From NCBI RefSeq assembly GCF_003597395.2, contig NC_133771.1, positions 138,243,651 to 138,307,650 on the forward strand: a stretch of 64,000 bases of DNA, read 5' to 3'. The DNA comes from Chelonoidis abingdonii. Taxonomy: Eukaryota; Chordata; Testudines; Testudinidae. The position numbers were made by a program, and so were the translations under genes. Below, piece after piece: positions 1-16,654 of the stretch (within the stretch, counting starts at the first letter, position 1; every line of letters begins with the position of its first letter). Under the pieces are notes generated by a model, which was not told the origin of the DNA, ran no database searches, and saw nothing but the letters and a program-made list of their open reading frames with translations.

Positions 1-990
1 ATCAGAATAAAAAACTATTAATAATTTTTCTGGGTAAACGTTGGGGGTTATTTTGGTGGCTGGAATGACAGGGGAAATAAAGTATTCAGTAGATTATTGC
101 TTTGAATTCCATTCATCAATGTGGTTTGCTGCAGAACTAAAGTGGAACTCAAAGCACAGTGCCACCTCTAAGTTTAAGAAAACAATATATCTCTAATCCC
201 CAAATAAAACTTTTCATTTGAATAAAGAGTTTACTGTTGTAAACTTAGAACTATTAGCCTAGAAATATTTACATTTAATAATTGGGCCATACCATTTACA
301 GCACGTACACTGGACTTCATCCTTTTCTCTTGTTTTGTTAAAACTTTCGAATACTTCCTTGCGTTCAGAACATATTCTGATATAGATTTTCATTTTCTTC
401 CCATTTATTTTGGCAAATCTTTAAACCATTATCTGCTAGCAGCTTGAAATGTGTATGTGATGGGCATGAGATTCATCAATACATTCAGATGCGCACGCAC
501 TTCAGAGCTAGTGTGCGTGCTGCTTGTCTGTTGTGTGTATCTTCTAGACAAGTACATAGCCTTACTTCAACAGGCAGCTTTGCATATACACACACAGACT
601 AATGTATTATCATAATACATATATCATGTAATGTATTGTATTTTCCTAATAAAACAAGTTATTTTTTATATATGTGAATGATACAAATGTAAGGTGAAAA
701 TCAGAAAAAAATGAATAATGCTTTTTGTAAAACCCAGGAATTTTTCAGTAAAAATCTGATTACACTGAAAACGAAGGGGTTTAGCTATAGCCACTTCCTT
801 TATCATGAGTTAACTTCTTCTGAAATCCTTCAGAACTCTTAGGGCACGTCTACATGGAACACTCAGGAAACTTAAGGTGAATCAACTAAAGGTGTGAAGT
901 TAATTAGCATAAATTTAAGCATGTTAATCCCTGTGTGGCTGTTCTCATTCAGGACTGAAGTAACTTTAGTTTGCTGTAATTTACTCCTTA

Positions 991-1262
991 GGCTATGTCT
1001 ACATTGGCAACTGAACGACAAAACTTTTGTCTTTCAGAGGAGTTTAAAAAAAAAACCCCAAAACCTGAAAGACAAAAGTTTTGCCATGACAAGTTCTGGT
1101 GTAAACAGCGTGTTGTTGGCAGGAGCGCTCTCCTGCTGAAAAAGCAAATGATGCTCGCTGGGGGAAGAGCAGACAAACAGCGGCTACACTGTGCGCCTTT
1201 TAGCGGCATGCCTGTAGCGACACAGCCATGTCACTAAAAGCACTGTAGTGTAGATATAGCCA
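991..1262. mobile_element. Inner MITE inserted in the outer MITE
   Basis: It starts GGCTATGTCTACATTGG and ends GTAGTGTAGATATAGCC, which are inverted repeats of each other with a few mismatches. Between them lie a perfect hairpin (1020-1082) and a CpG-containing segment. It is non-coding. Class is probably hAT, by the TCTACA-type ends. Confidence 0.65.
1020..1082. repeat. Perfect 18-bp inverted repeat (hairpin)
   Basis: AAAACTTTTGTCTTTCAG at 1020-1037 is exactly complementary to CTGAAAGACAAAAGTTTT at 1065-1082. The 27-nt loop contains a run of A then C. It sits inside the inner MITE. Confidence 0.9.
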
Positions 1263-1604
1263 TGGTTTAATTTCTGCACACTGAACTTCACACCTTTAGT
1301 TAATTCATCTTAAAGTTCTCTCTAGACATAGCCTGAGGGTTAGTCTACAGAAGAGTTTTTGGTCATACTGTAAAATTTGAGCTAATTGATTGCCATTTAG
1401 CACAAATTAACTGTAAATGTTAGTGTAGATATTCAGAAGAAAACTTGTGAATTATAATAGGCTTTCCATAAATGTTTGTTCCTCATTGTGGTTCACCCTG
1501 TCACAAGTCTTGGTGAACCACAAGCAGAAACACACATTGTAGAGGGTCTACAGTAGACTTTACAATCATGCTAGTTACCTTGAGTTAATTAGCAATTGCC
1601 ACAG

Positions 1605-2655
1605 AATTCCTGTGTGACCCTGTGTTATAAATAAATAGCTAAGGGTTAATGTTTCTTTCACCTGTAAAGGGTTAACAAAGGGAACCAAACACCTGACCAG
1701 AGGACCAATCAGGAAACCAAATTTTTCAAAGCTCAGGGGAGGGAATTGTTTGGGTCCTTGTCTTTGTCTGGCTCTCAGCTATAGAGTGGGATTTTTCTTT
1801 CTTTGCTACCCCTCAGCTTCTAACTCTCAGTTTCAAAGTTGTAAGTAACATAAGTAGAAAAAACAATAGGCGTTATTTTTTTTTGGTATTTACAATTGTG
1901 GGTTCTGAAATGTTTAATTGAATATCTTTTTAAAATAAGTGGTGTTTATCATATTTTCTTTTAAGGCAATAGCCCTGTATGCACTTTGAATACAGAGTTA
2001 TTTTTTTTGTCTTTTTCTTTTTTTTTATATATAAGCTTTCTTTTTTTTAAAACCCTTTTGACTTTTCTTTTCCGGCAGTTTGGCAAGGGGATAGAATCTC
2101 TGTGCCAGATTACTGTACTCTCTCAGGAAAGACTGGGAGGGGGAAAAGATGAAGGCGGGAGGTAAATTGCCCTCTCTGATTTTTGCATTCAGAGTTTAAG
2201 TAGCAGTCTTGGGCCAGAAAACCCAGGAAGGGGGACTGGGATTGAATAAAAGAGAGACAGGAGAGAGGTGTTTTTCGCTTTGGATCGCGAAGACCTCGGG
2301 GCTCTGATCTGGGTCCCCCAGGGAAGGTTTTGGGAAGACCAGAGGGAGCCAAAACCCTGGAATTTTTGGCTGGTGGCAGCGATATCAGATCTAAGCTGGT
2401 AATTAAGCTTAGAGGGTTCATGCTAGCTTCTCAGTTTATGAACACTAAGGTTCAAATCTGAGTAGGAAAGCTATGACACCCTGGTCAAGTAATTGAGCCT
2501 CTCTGTGCCTCAGTTCCCCATCTGTAAAATGGGGATAATAGCACTGCCCACCTCACAGAGCAGTCGTAAGGAAAAATACATTAAAGACTGTGAGACACTC
2601 AGATACTACGGTGATGGGGGCAGAAAAGTACTGCAAAATAGACAGAATTAGATCA
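1605..2655 (+). mobile_element. CORE/MIR-like SINE split by a solo LTR
   Basis: GTGTGACCCTG (1612-1622) resumes after the LTR as GTCAAGTAATTGAGCCTCTC and then CCCCATCTGTAAAATGGGGA, the well-known MIR/CORE-SINE segment. Removing 1623-2478 and one CCCTG copy restores the SINE. The SINE itself is old and diverged. Confidence 0.75.
1623..2478 (+). mobile_element. Solo LTR of a Gypsy-type retrotransposon
   Basis: The 856-bp sequence runs from TGTTATAAATAAATAGC to GCTATGACA, flanked on both sides by CCCTG (1618-1622 and 2479-2483), a 5-bp target duplication. It shares AAATAAATAGCTAAGGGTTA, CACCTGACCAGAGGACCAAT and the GGTGGCAGCG end region with the LTR at 26804-27684. No internal sequence follows, so it is a solo LTR left by recombination between two LTRs. 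Confidence 0.85.
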
Positions 2656-2814
2656 AGTTACAGGACAAACATGCTAGTGTAGATATACCCTTATATTAGT
2701 ATCACCAGCTCCAATGACTGTCATTATTTAATGCGTCAATTTGTTTCAGCACCAACCTTTTGCCTTTGTCTTGCTACCCGTAGGCCTTATCTGCCCAGAC
2801 CATCACAAGTTGTA

Positions 2815-2940
2815 ATAATGTCTTGTTTGTATTCCAGTAGAGCCTAGGGGCTCCAGACAACGGTCAGGGCCTTGATGTGCTAGGCACTACACAGAAAGAA
2901 GTATACAGACAGTCCTTGTCTCAGACAGCTTACTATTTAA
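2815..2940 (-). mobile_element. SINE 3'-tail fragment
   Basis: It contains GGGCCTTGATGTGCTAGGCACTAC and CAGTCCTTGTCTCAGACAGCTTAC in broken form. This resembles the CORE-SINE tail that usually reads through a TGTGCTAGGC...CAGTCCCTGCCCC pattern. Assigned from memory of the family. Confidence 0.5.
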
Positions 2941-2947
2941 GTTTATG

Positions 2948-3145
2948 GAGTGCTGTTGTAGCCATGTCAGTCCCGGGAGATTAGAAAGACAAAGTGGGTA
3001 AGTAATATCTTTTATTGGACCAACTTCTCTTGATGAGAGTATGTTTCCTAGACCTGAAGAAGAGGTCTGTGTGAGCTCGAAAGCTTGTGCCTCTCCCGAA
3101 CACAACTTAGTCCAATAAAAGCTATTACCTCACCCACCTTCTCTC
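2948..3145. mobile_element. Penelope-like 3' ends in head-to-head inverted pair
   Basis: The left half (2948-3045) is in reverse orientation and includes ATATCTTTTATTGGACCAAC. The right half (3046-3145) is forward and includes GAGCTCGAAAGCTTG and AGTCCAATAAAAGCTATTAC. Both halves carry the same 3' segment, so the unit folds on itself. No target duplication could be made out. A single reverse-orientation copy of the same segment lies at 37716-37800. Confidence 0.6.
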
Positions 3146-4449
3146 TTTACATTTCTAATAGCATTCAAGAAGTGGACAAAAACAGACCAATGGGGAGGAT
3201 GAGATAACAGCACAATGAACTTGGTGCACATCATCAGTAGTCTCAGCTTAAAAAAAATTTCTAGAGCATACTGCTTGCCTACAACCTGCTACCCAACAGT
3301 TAATCCTGAACCTGGGATACCAGGTAGTCATTGCCCTAATGCTGAATTTACTCTAAATGAGAATTTTTTTGGAGCTCTAAGACTAGGATTCCTGAGGGGA
3401 TGCCTTTCTGCTATTTAGTGGTCTCTTACTCCATTTAAATATCTTCTACCTCTAAGAGGTGTAAAGGGTGTGGATCTTTTCTTGTTGTCTTTGTGTCCAT
3501 TTAGTCCCCATAAATCCAAGACCCTAATACTTTTCCAGGCAATTGTATCAATTTACTAAGCTAACAGTTGGGGGATCCACCACTCTCCTAATCATGCAAC
3601 ACTAGTATTTAAAGCAGAGGCTGTGACTTGTTTCCCTGGGTGAATTCAAATATCCTTGATATGGATAGAATCAGCTCAAATCCCATACCCTGTTGAAGTA
3701 GCAATAATTTTATTTATAAAGCTCCCTTTTGCTTTCCGAGCTGCTCAGGCAGAACAATAATAATTAAGACATCATAAAATACACACTATCAAGAGCCAAA
3801 CAAACCAGACTCACTAGTGAAAGTGGAAGATGAAGAGAGTCCTATACCTGGGCCAAGCATAATGAAAACTAAACACATCTCTCAGAGAGAAGTGTTTTGA
3901 AACAACGTATAGAAGTGGAGAAGAATGAGCTGAGTTGCATGCTCTGGAGCTGGATCCTCAGTTTCTGAGTCACCACAAAGCTCCATCAAGTCATCCTATA
4001 GCACAACAAAAGTGAATACAGCTCTGTTGAACACAGAAAGCCTACTGATTTATTATTTAGCCTATGAATCCATGTCTCACTGCAACCCTCTACTGACAGG
4101 TCAACTGCCAGATCATTTAGCAGCTTCTTGCCCTTTTGGAGATGGTCATCATTGCAGTATCTCATTTCAAGATTCAACCTAAAATGAATAATTACTCTGG
4201 ATCCTCTGCTGTGTATGATTTTATTTTGTTAAATAAAAAAAAAACATAATATTCATTATCGCACATGTTACAGAGACAAAAGGTGGTCAAGGACAGAGTT
4301 TAAAATTAATATATGGATGAAATAGCTCTTGTCTCTGATCTAATGACCTTTTAGTTTTCATAATACGTGAAAGAGCCAAACAGCTTCTCATTTTAAAATG
4401 AGGAAACTCCTGAATCCCTGGAAAACTTTTACTACATTTCTAGAAATTA

Positions 4450-6917
<2,468 letters not shown>

Positions 6918-7151
6918 CTCCCTTTTTTTTCCAGCACAGTACTGAATCCAGTCAAGATAAACACTGCAGAAGCTAGCTCTGGTTATTCCATGAAGACATG
7001 GAACATAGTCCTCATCAATGTTAATGTTGAACATTGCAAGGTCACGTTCAATGTAATGCCATTTGGCATAAGGCTGTAGTGTCTTCTGGATTGATTCATC
7101 TTTTATCCAGTGTGAGATTTTGGGTGAATTTGCTGTAAAGTATATTATACT
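6918..7151 (-). CDS. PCNX2: Pecanex-like protein, exon with FNINIDEDYVPCL motif
   Basis: The exon is 234 nt, exactly 78 codons, phase 0 at both ends. It opens SIIYFTANSPKISHWIKDES and carries HYIERDLAMFNINIDEDYVP near the middle and ITRASFCSVYLDWIQYC near the end. The acceptor is TTTTGTCAACAG and the donor is GGGAG|GTAAGT, a near-consensus site. The HYIERDLAMFNI block is what makes me prefer PCNX2 over PCNX1, whose version I remember as more divergent here; that is a judgement from memory. Only the 3' part of the exon is preceded by an ATG, so a simple ATG-to-stop search would miss most of it. Confidence 0.95.
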
Positions 7152-9175
<2,024 letters not shown>

Positions 9176-9619
9176 TCAAACACTTAATTAAAGGCAAATA
9201 AAAAAGAGCTACAACAATGACTTAAATTTGCCAATTGATCTGTGTAAAGCAGAGAATAATGAGGGATACATCATCTATTTAATACTTCAATCCAAACAGC
9301 TCAATCTCATGGTCTGGGCATCCTGGCATGATTACACATATCACATATTGGAGTACACAACCTCCCCTAATAAAAACTCACCAGAAAACAGCAATAAAGA
9401 CTTAGGATGAATTGCTGACTTGAATACATCTAACTTATCTAAATATTCAAATCCTGCATCTTGGAAGGGAGTTAGACTTGCACCAGGCATGTTAATAAAC
9501 CTCTCTGGGTCCTCAACCCACTTCTCCCAAAATGCACAGAAGACGAACACAGATTTTGCAGTATGTCACAAGCAGAGGTTGGTGAAGAATTGATTTTGTT
9601 GGGTCAGCGAGAAAACTGA

Positions 9620-9890
9620 ATCCACATCTCCCACCTCCCAGGTGAGTCCCTTAATCACCAGGCGAGAGTCATTCCCACTCTCTCCCCCTTTGGCTCAATA
9701 AATATTTAGGAATTAATACAAAGTGGAAATTGAGAACCATCCACCCCACAATAACCTGTAGCCTAGTGATCTGGATGCTCACCTGTGAGGGGGGAGATCT
9801 GAATTCAAGTTTCTGCTGGAGAGCATAGGTTCAAATCTAAGTCTCTCACATCCTACGCAAGGCATATCTAAGCACTAGACTAAAGGTTAC
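9620..9890. mobile_element. tRNA-like SINE-derived repeat, degenerate
   Basis: AGCCTAGTGATCTGGATGCT and GGGGGGAGATCTGAATTCAAG near 9760-9815 resemble tRNA A and B boxes as used by pol III SINEs. The left part (CTCCCAGGTGAGTCCCTTAA) is a partial inverse. It is not a functional tRNA. Confidence 0.45.
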
Positions 9891-10221
9891 AAAGGAACAG
9901 ACAGACACATGGGCTGGTCTGGAAAACTTTTCACTGGCCAAAACTAGCAGGTCAAATTCTCCAATAGTTTCTTTTTTGGTAAATAAACTAGAGGAGACTA
10001 ACCAACCTGGGTTCTGGCAGGCCACTTGGGTGGCAGATTCCAGACAGACTGCCCAGCTAGCAGCTTCCTCTCAATTTATTCAAAGCATCTTCAGCTTACC
10101 TGCCTCCATTGATAGCTACTGTGAGAGTAGACCATGAGGAGAGAAGTAGGCTATTACCTATGGTCTTGAAGTCTTTCTAAAAATTATATCCAAAGATATG
10201 CTCTAGCTCATCCAGAACTAA

Positions 10222-10325
10222 TAGGCTAGATGCAGGAAACACTTGATGGCATTCTAAGCATCACTTTACGAAGGAGGTCAGAGTAGATTATCATAACAGT
10301 TCCCTCCAGTCTTAAAATCCATTCA
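10222..10325 (+). mobile_element. CR1 3'-tail fragment
   Basis: GAGGTCAGAGTAGATTATCA followed by CCCTCCAGTCTTAAAATCC matches the CR1 3' UTR pattern (GGTCAGACTAGATGATC...CCTTAAAATC). Only the tail is present. Confidence 0.65.
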
Positions 10326-11462
10326 TCTTGTCCCAAACAAGTTACAGCACTAAAAATCAAAGCCAAAACATTGAATGGCACCAGGAAACCCACAGGTAAC
10401 CGGTGCAGCTCAAAGAACATCTGTGTTATGTACTATTGATGGATGGCTTGGTTTAGTGAGCACATGTACCCATATTATGGACCATTACAAAACCCATGCA
10501 ACCACGTAAGTCCAACATAAGCCCTTTTCTGAGGCCATAAGTCAGCTTTAAGTGGCGTATAAATCTTCAATGGACCTTTTGCAAATGGTGAATTTCACTC
10601 AGTAAGAGAGTGGTTGAATTCAGCTTTCAGCTGATCTCAATAGTAGAGAAATTTGCTGCAGATGTCATTCATCAGAGAGAAGACCTACTCAGTTAAATTG
10701 TACCTGGGCCAAACAGGACACTGGCTGCACAACACTTTGGATCTGAAACAAAGGTGACCATGTTTACAGGCAGTATCTTGTTTGCTGTTTATGATTTCTA
10801 TTACAAGATCATCATTTTCTTTAGCTTAATCACCAGCTGATTTGCTTTTGCATCTCCATCATCATTTAGCTTTAATTTTGATGGGCAAAGCGACACAGAA
10901 TGTTGCTCTTCACATGCCAGCAGCAAGTACACCCCAGATGAAGCACAATGTTTCTATAGTTAAAAAATAGAACAAAAACTCACTAGTTTACAGAAGACTT
11001 TGGGCTTTTTCTTTTGGATAGCGTTGGTTAAAAATGATTTCTGCAACTCCTAATGAGAATGTGAGTGCTTTAGATCACATAAACAAAAAGTAGAACTACC
11101 ACACAATACCACAAAATTAGGTAAAATTCCCCTTAAGGATTTATTATGGGCCAACTTCCTTTCACATCTATGCAAATGAACACACTGAAGTCAATTTTGT
11201 TGCACCCATGTAAGAGAGAAGAATTTGGCTATATCAGTGTTTAATAATTAGCATTGTTATTTAGATTGAGGTAACACCCAGTGTGTGCTCAGTGCTTTTT
11301 AAACACAGATGAAGATATAGGGTAAAATTCTGGCCCCAATGACGCTAACAGCAAAACATTTCATAATATACTGCTATCTAAATTTATTTACATTCTCCCT
11401 CATATACATTCCCAGATCTAATAATCCAATTAGCAAAAGTATCTAGATAGTAAGATGGTAAA

Positions 11463-11473
11463 GGGGGGGGGGG
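11463..11473 (+). repeat. Poly-G run (11 G)
   Basis: A homopolymer of 11 G in AT-rich intron; its length is likely to be unreliable in sequencing. Confidence 0.9.
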
Positions 11474-13663
11474 AGACTGAATGCTTTTTTAAGAGAAATA
11501 AGAAGATTAGCAAATATTTGTCTTTTTTTTCCAGCACTGAAAATAAAAAAAAAATTGGATTATTTTTTAAAGTTCTCCAATTAATTTTCATTAAACGAAA
11601 GCTGCTAATGTATGCAATCTGAGGGCACGCTAGAGTAGTTCACAAACAAATAAGCATTACTGTTTGGACAATTTAAGTACTACAGGTACATACAATAAAA
11701 CAAATTAATATACCCCCTCAGTTAGCCCTAAAATAAACATCTCTCTTTTCCAGTCTACTGCAAAGTATAAACCATGACCTATCAGTGTGACATTTACAGT
11801 GGGACAGATACAAAGAGAGCTGTTTCTACGTTATATTTCACAGATTTCTACATGAATTAAGGTTTAATGTTCAACTATAAAAAAAGGCAGCAACTGCTCT
11901 TGGTCAATGGATCTTTTTCTTAAATAAAGTCAAAAGACATTGCACTCAAAGTAAACTGGGCAAAGAAATATTCCTATGCACATGGCTTATATACGTTGGA
12001 TGCTAAAGAAAAATGCAATATTTGCATTTTTTCATTTTTGTTTCTGTTTTTAGCTTTTTGAAAAGTTAGACCTCAAAATATTAAACTGCAATTAACAAAA
12101 CATAAATCTCCATCCTAGACCCTAATATAAACAATACTACATAAAGCTGATATTGTGCTATTGTTGATGTAAAATGAAAGCAAAATAAACAGCCCTAAGT
12201 TTGGCTGAGTTGATTTGTATCAAGAAGAGTCTTGGTGTTGTATGTGCTGCTTGCATAAAAGTATGTAAAATATGACAATCCTCACCATTAATTAAACCAA
12301 TATACAATATAATCACTGTGCTATTGTGGAACAGGAAGTATTCCAAAAGGCAGGAATTATAACCAAAAAGGTTGTACCCACATTTTGTGAAGTTAAAGGC
12401 CATACTGACAACTTGCCAAAAGCCCAAAAGACTCATGCTAATGTGCATAAAATGAGGCAGATTGTGGACACTGCCATCTTTAAACTATCTGTGAAGTTCA
12501 ACCTGTGAAAACTACAGATCTCAGCATGGAGTATCACCCCCCCCAGATGGAGGCAAACACAGGTCACGTTGCAGAAAACTCTGTGCTGAACTCTGGCCAC
12601 CCTGACTGATAGCAATATGCACTTTGGTTAGCATTTGGACTTTGAAAGGAAAAGCCATTCTAAATGTGAAAACATTTTCTTACAAAGAGTTAGGGAACAA
12701 ACCAAGCAGTCTAGCTGGTTACTTTGCAGATTTAGCCTGAGAAACAAATAGCAAGTATTTTTGAACAGGAAGTCCCATTTGAGTTTAGTGCTAATTTCTA
12801 AATGACAAATCACAGTATTTACACTTGCTTTCAGCAGGCTTCAGATTTATCATCTTGAAGGGGGCACTGACTTTCAGATGACAGGCTAGAGTGTTTTATG
12901 TATGGGAAACAAGATTCATTTACTAAGGAGCAAATCTTGTCCTTCCTCCAAAGAGGAGTCCTGACCTAGCAGAATCAGTCAGTATTGTCAACCCCAAGCA
13001 TTCAAAAATCTGAGCCGAGAATTATTCATAAAACTGAAGAGCAGTGGAGTAGAAAATGCATTAATTTACGCAATAATTAAGTGTGCCACTATTAAATATT
13101 AAAAAACAGGAGAATATTTTTACTGGTAATTATTGATTTTAAAATCCAAGAGAAAAAATCTTTTACATGTTATAAAGAGAGTAAGTTCTTACTTTTCACA
13201 CAACATTCATCATTTGCTGTGACACTTGCTAGTATAGATGACACAGATTCATTTACAAGGTATCCACACTGGATGATTGCCAAAAATCTTCTGTTAATGT
13301 AAAAATGTGAGCCAGATCAGCGAAGCAAGGTCAATCTATTTGAGCCCAGGAGAAAACCAATGTAAGAACTGGACCTCTCTCTTTTCCTGACACATCAGGA
13401 TTTAAAAACTCACTTGCACTCTGCCAGAATTACCTGACCTAAATGAAAGTCAGGAAATTGAAACTCATGACTCTAATCTGACTCAATAAGATATACATAC
13501 TGACCCCATTTGATGACCACCTATCCAGCAAAAAACATTTCACTGTTGCAAAAATAATGGATGAAATAAAAATATGCTTTTGATTTTCAACTTGCAAACA
13601 TGCTGAGTAGCGGGAAAAACCTTTTAAATTTTTTGCAGGGAAATACATCAAATGCATTAACAC

Positions 13664-14113
13664 TATTAATGATCTAGAGTATGGCGTGGACTGCACCCTC
13701 AGCAAGTTTGAAGATGACACTAAACTTGGAGGAGTAGTAGATACGCTGGAGGTTAAGGATAGGATACAGAGGGACCTAGTTAAATTAGAGGATTGGGCCA
13801 AAAGAAATCTGATGAGGTTCAACAAGCACAAGTGCAGAGTCCTGCACTTAGGATGGAAGAATCCCATGCACTGCTACAGACAAGGGACCGAATGGCTAGG
13901 AAGCAGTTCTGCAGAAAAGGACATAGGGGTTACAGTGGACAAGAAGCTGGATATGAATTGACAGTGTGCCCTTGTTGCCAAGAAGGCGAACGGCATTTTG
14001 GGCTGTATAAGTAGGGGCATTGCCAGCAGATCAAGGGACGTGATCATTCCTCTCTATTCGACATTGGTGAAGCCTCATCTGGAGTACTGTGTCCAGCTTT
14101 GTGCCCCACACAG
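13664..14113 (+). mobile_element. CR1 LINE fragment (reverse transcriptase C-terminal part)
   Basis: The translated pieces include [15 protein letters not shown] (the RT YADDTKL box with substitutions), then [16 protein letters not shown] and [17 protein letters not shown] stop breaks the frame near 13962. 5'-truncated and 3'-truncated CR1, not active. Confidence 0.9.
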
Positions 14114-14198
14114 CCACATTTTCAAATGGTTCTGTGCACATAATCTTCTAAAGAAGGAATGTTCAGAGCAATTCCATGAGGAAAAATGCTAGGTCCTT

Positions 14199-14340
14199 CA
14201 CAGAATCATAGATATTAGAGGTGGAAAACACCTATTATTAGACTACTCAGCCCAACTCCCCCCCAATGCAGGATTGCTTCCTGTAGTACATTTTCTAATA
14301 TTTTATCTACTCTAGTTTTACATGTCTCAAGTGTAGTAGT
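14199..14340 (-). mobile_element. CR1 3'-end fragment, reverse orientation
   Basis: It starts CAGAATCATAGATATTAGAG, the inverse of a CR1 tail, followed by GCCCAACTCCCCCCCAATGC. It is a separate insertion from the forward CR1 that ends 85 bp earlier. Confidence 0.7.
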
Positions 14341-14958
14341 AAGAGGGTCAAAAAAGGTGTAGTAAGAGGGTCAAATATCAAGAGTGGGAAGAAACATATT
14401 TTTCCACCTACAATATGCAAGACCAATTTGATAGCCATCTTGCCAGTGATCTATGCTTTTGTTGCACTGCAGCTAGATCATAGAAATACCCGCTGCTCAG
14501 GGCTGAAAGTGGACATCATACAGAAGTTTAAGATGGTCCCGCACATATCACAATGGTGTTCCATATGCCACCCTGGCTCCCCATCCAATAACGGTTCTAG
14601 TTCTATTCCATTCATTACCTACCATGATATCTGAGCACCTCTGAGGGCTGAGACCTAATTTACAAAACCTTCTGTGCACTAAGACCTGACTGCCTCAGGG
14701 ATCCCTTCTCTTTGCACAGAATACATAAAATTCTTTGATCAGAAACGCTGTTATTGATGGAGCCCAAGATGAAACTCTTTGGTGCAGAGGAAATATCTGT
14801 CTATTAATATTAGAAAAGTGTGAAACCCCAGGATGCAGAGGAATTATTTAGGATTGTATGTGAAGGCCTAAATGTTAAGTCTCCCAGCTTTTGCTTTCTC
14901 TTAGCTAAATGATATATATCTAATTCTTTTAGTCTTTCCTCAAAAGGTGATTTGCTCC

Positions 14959-15091
14959 TAGGGTGACCAGACAGCAAACATGAAAATCTGGGAGAGGAGG
15001 GTGGCAAGGGAGAGGGTAATAGGCACCTATATAAGACAAAGCCCTGAATGCCGGGACTGTTCCTATAAAAACGAGACATCCAGTCACCCTA
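14959..15091. mobile_element. Short MITE with TAGGGTGACCAGAC ends
   Basis: The left end is TAGGGTGACCAGACAGC and the right end is the inverse, CATCCAGTCACCCTAA. The middle carries TATATAAGACAAAGCCC. It is a common turtle MITE of about 130 bp, and a sister copy lies at 49722-49845. Confidence 0.75.
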
Positions 15092-16327
15092 ATTGCTCCA
15101 GATACCCAATTATTATTTATTTATTCAATTGCTCTTCTCTGAACTCCCTTCAGTCTGACAATATTTTTTGGCAATTTGGTGCAGAGAATGAAACATAGTA
15201 TCACAAGTGCAATTGCACAAAATCTATAAAGATAGGGACTCTTGCTTCCCTACAGCATGAAACTACTGTTTATTAAATATGAAAAGAGAGTTACAGCCAT
15301 TCTTTATTTAAAGAATCATGCTTGCTAATAGTACAAAGCCTTCAGACACAAAATTCACATAAATATTCCCTACAATGGCAATGTGCTTGCTACTGCAATA
15401 CAACTACATAAAGTACAAATGTACTGTAGAACAGAAAAATATCTGGCCTTATTACTTTAACGACATTACTGTGCCTGGAATACATCTTTTAAACTGACCA
15501 CTTTCATGAACCATTTCTTTTTTGGTGGGGAGATAAACAAGAAAATACATAGAAAACCTCATGGGTGATTCCACTGCCACTATAACAGCTGCCTTCCAGA
15601 TGTGCAGTTATATCTGTGCCTGCTCTGTGCCCACTTTTTCAGTTTATCTTACAAAGTTTCAATTGAATCACGAATATTACATTTGCATCATCAGTAACAA
15701 AAATCATAAGAGAAATTTAGTAGCTAATTATATTAATGAAAGACAAAGGGAGTAAGTTAGAAAATAATACCAGCACCACTATCCATAAGTGATTTCCCCA
15801 CATACTTTGCTTTACTAGACATTCTCCAAGAGACATTTTCTTGATGCACAGACTCACTAGAAAGATCCCCCCAATCCATTTTGGCTGGAAATAATGACAG
15901 TGCTTTTGCTCCTTCCTCTATCACAGATTTCTTCTCTGTTCTTGGCTTCAAATAAATGAAAAACAGCACTCCATGACTGGCATTTTGTTTTTCTCTGGCA
16001 CATTGCTTTTAGTATGAAGTAGAAGTCCAAGATATCATGTATAGTTACTAATTGACCCACTTCTTTCAATTTGTTTAGCCCATAATCATACCGTGATCTG
16101 AGAGATTTTTTCAGTAAAATACTGGGCCAAATTTGCCTATCAGATACAATGATGCAATCCCTTTAACTTCAATGGGTTTGTTTTATCATAAACTAGAAGT
16201 GAGTTTGAACCATGGTTCTTATAATGCCAGCATCCTGCCACGGCTGGAATGCAATTCAAGTTACAGCCTCCCAGCTACTTAACTACATCCTTTCAGCAAA
16301 CCTTTTTAGAAAGCCTCCTGTGGTTCA

Positions 16328-16654
16328 AGCAGCAAATTTGATACCATCAGCTCAGGATTAAACAAAGACTGTGAATGTTTGCCAACTACAAAACCAGTTT
16401 CTCTTCTCTTGGTTTTCACACCTCAGCTGTTAGAAGAGGGCCCTCATCCTCCCTGATTGAACTAACCTCGTTATCTCTAGCCTGCTTCTTGCTTGCTTAT
16501 ATATACCTGCCCCTGGAAATTTCCATTACATGCATCCGACGAAGTGGGTATTCACCCACGAAAGCTCATGCTCCAAAATGTCTGTTAGTCTATAAGGTGC
16601 CACAAGACTCTTTGCTGCTTTTACAGATCCAGACTAACACAGCTGCCCCTCTGA
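16328..16654 (+). mobile_element. Penelope-like element, 3' end only
   Basis: It contains CCTGCCCCTGGAAATTTCC, CATCCGACGAAGTGGGTATT and GTTAGTCTATAAGGTGCCAC and ends CTGCCCCTCTGA. It is flanked by a perfect 12-bp direct repeat TCCTGTGGTTCA (16316-16327 and 16655-16666). It is strongly 5'-truncated and non-coding. Confidence 0.85.

Larger units (their letters stand above)
839..1336. mobile_element. MITE with long imperfect terminal inverted repeats (outer)
   Basis: The left end (CGTCTACATGG, then AACTAAAGGTGTGAAGTT near 882-900) is matched in inverse by AACTTCACACCTTTAGTT and TCTAGACATAGCC on the right. That makes terminal inverted repeats of about 55 bp. It is non-coding, and the TCTACA ends resemble hAT-type MITEs common in turtles. 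It is interrupted by a second element at 991-1262. No clear target-site duplication was found. Confidence 0.7.

Noticed and set aside
493..520. Small dyad GCACGCAC ... GTGCGTGC
   Set aside because: Only 8 bp in a CA/TG-rich stretch; easily chance.
3986..4177. Minus-strand ORF of 63 aa as a possible next pecanex exon
   Set aside because: No pecanex motif is present and the splice sites do not fit the required phase after 4451.
9755..9815. Possible functional tRNA gene
   Set aside because: Only A/B-box-like motifs are present; no cloverleaf with intact stems, so treated as SINE-derived.
13439..13867. Minus-strand ORF of 142 aa
   Set aside because: Antisense to the CR1 RT fragment starting at 13664.
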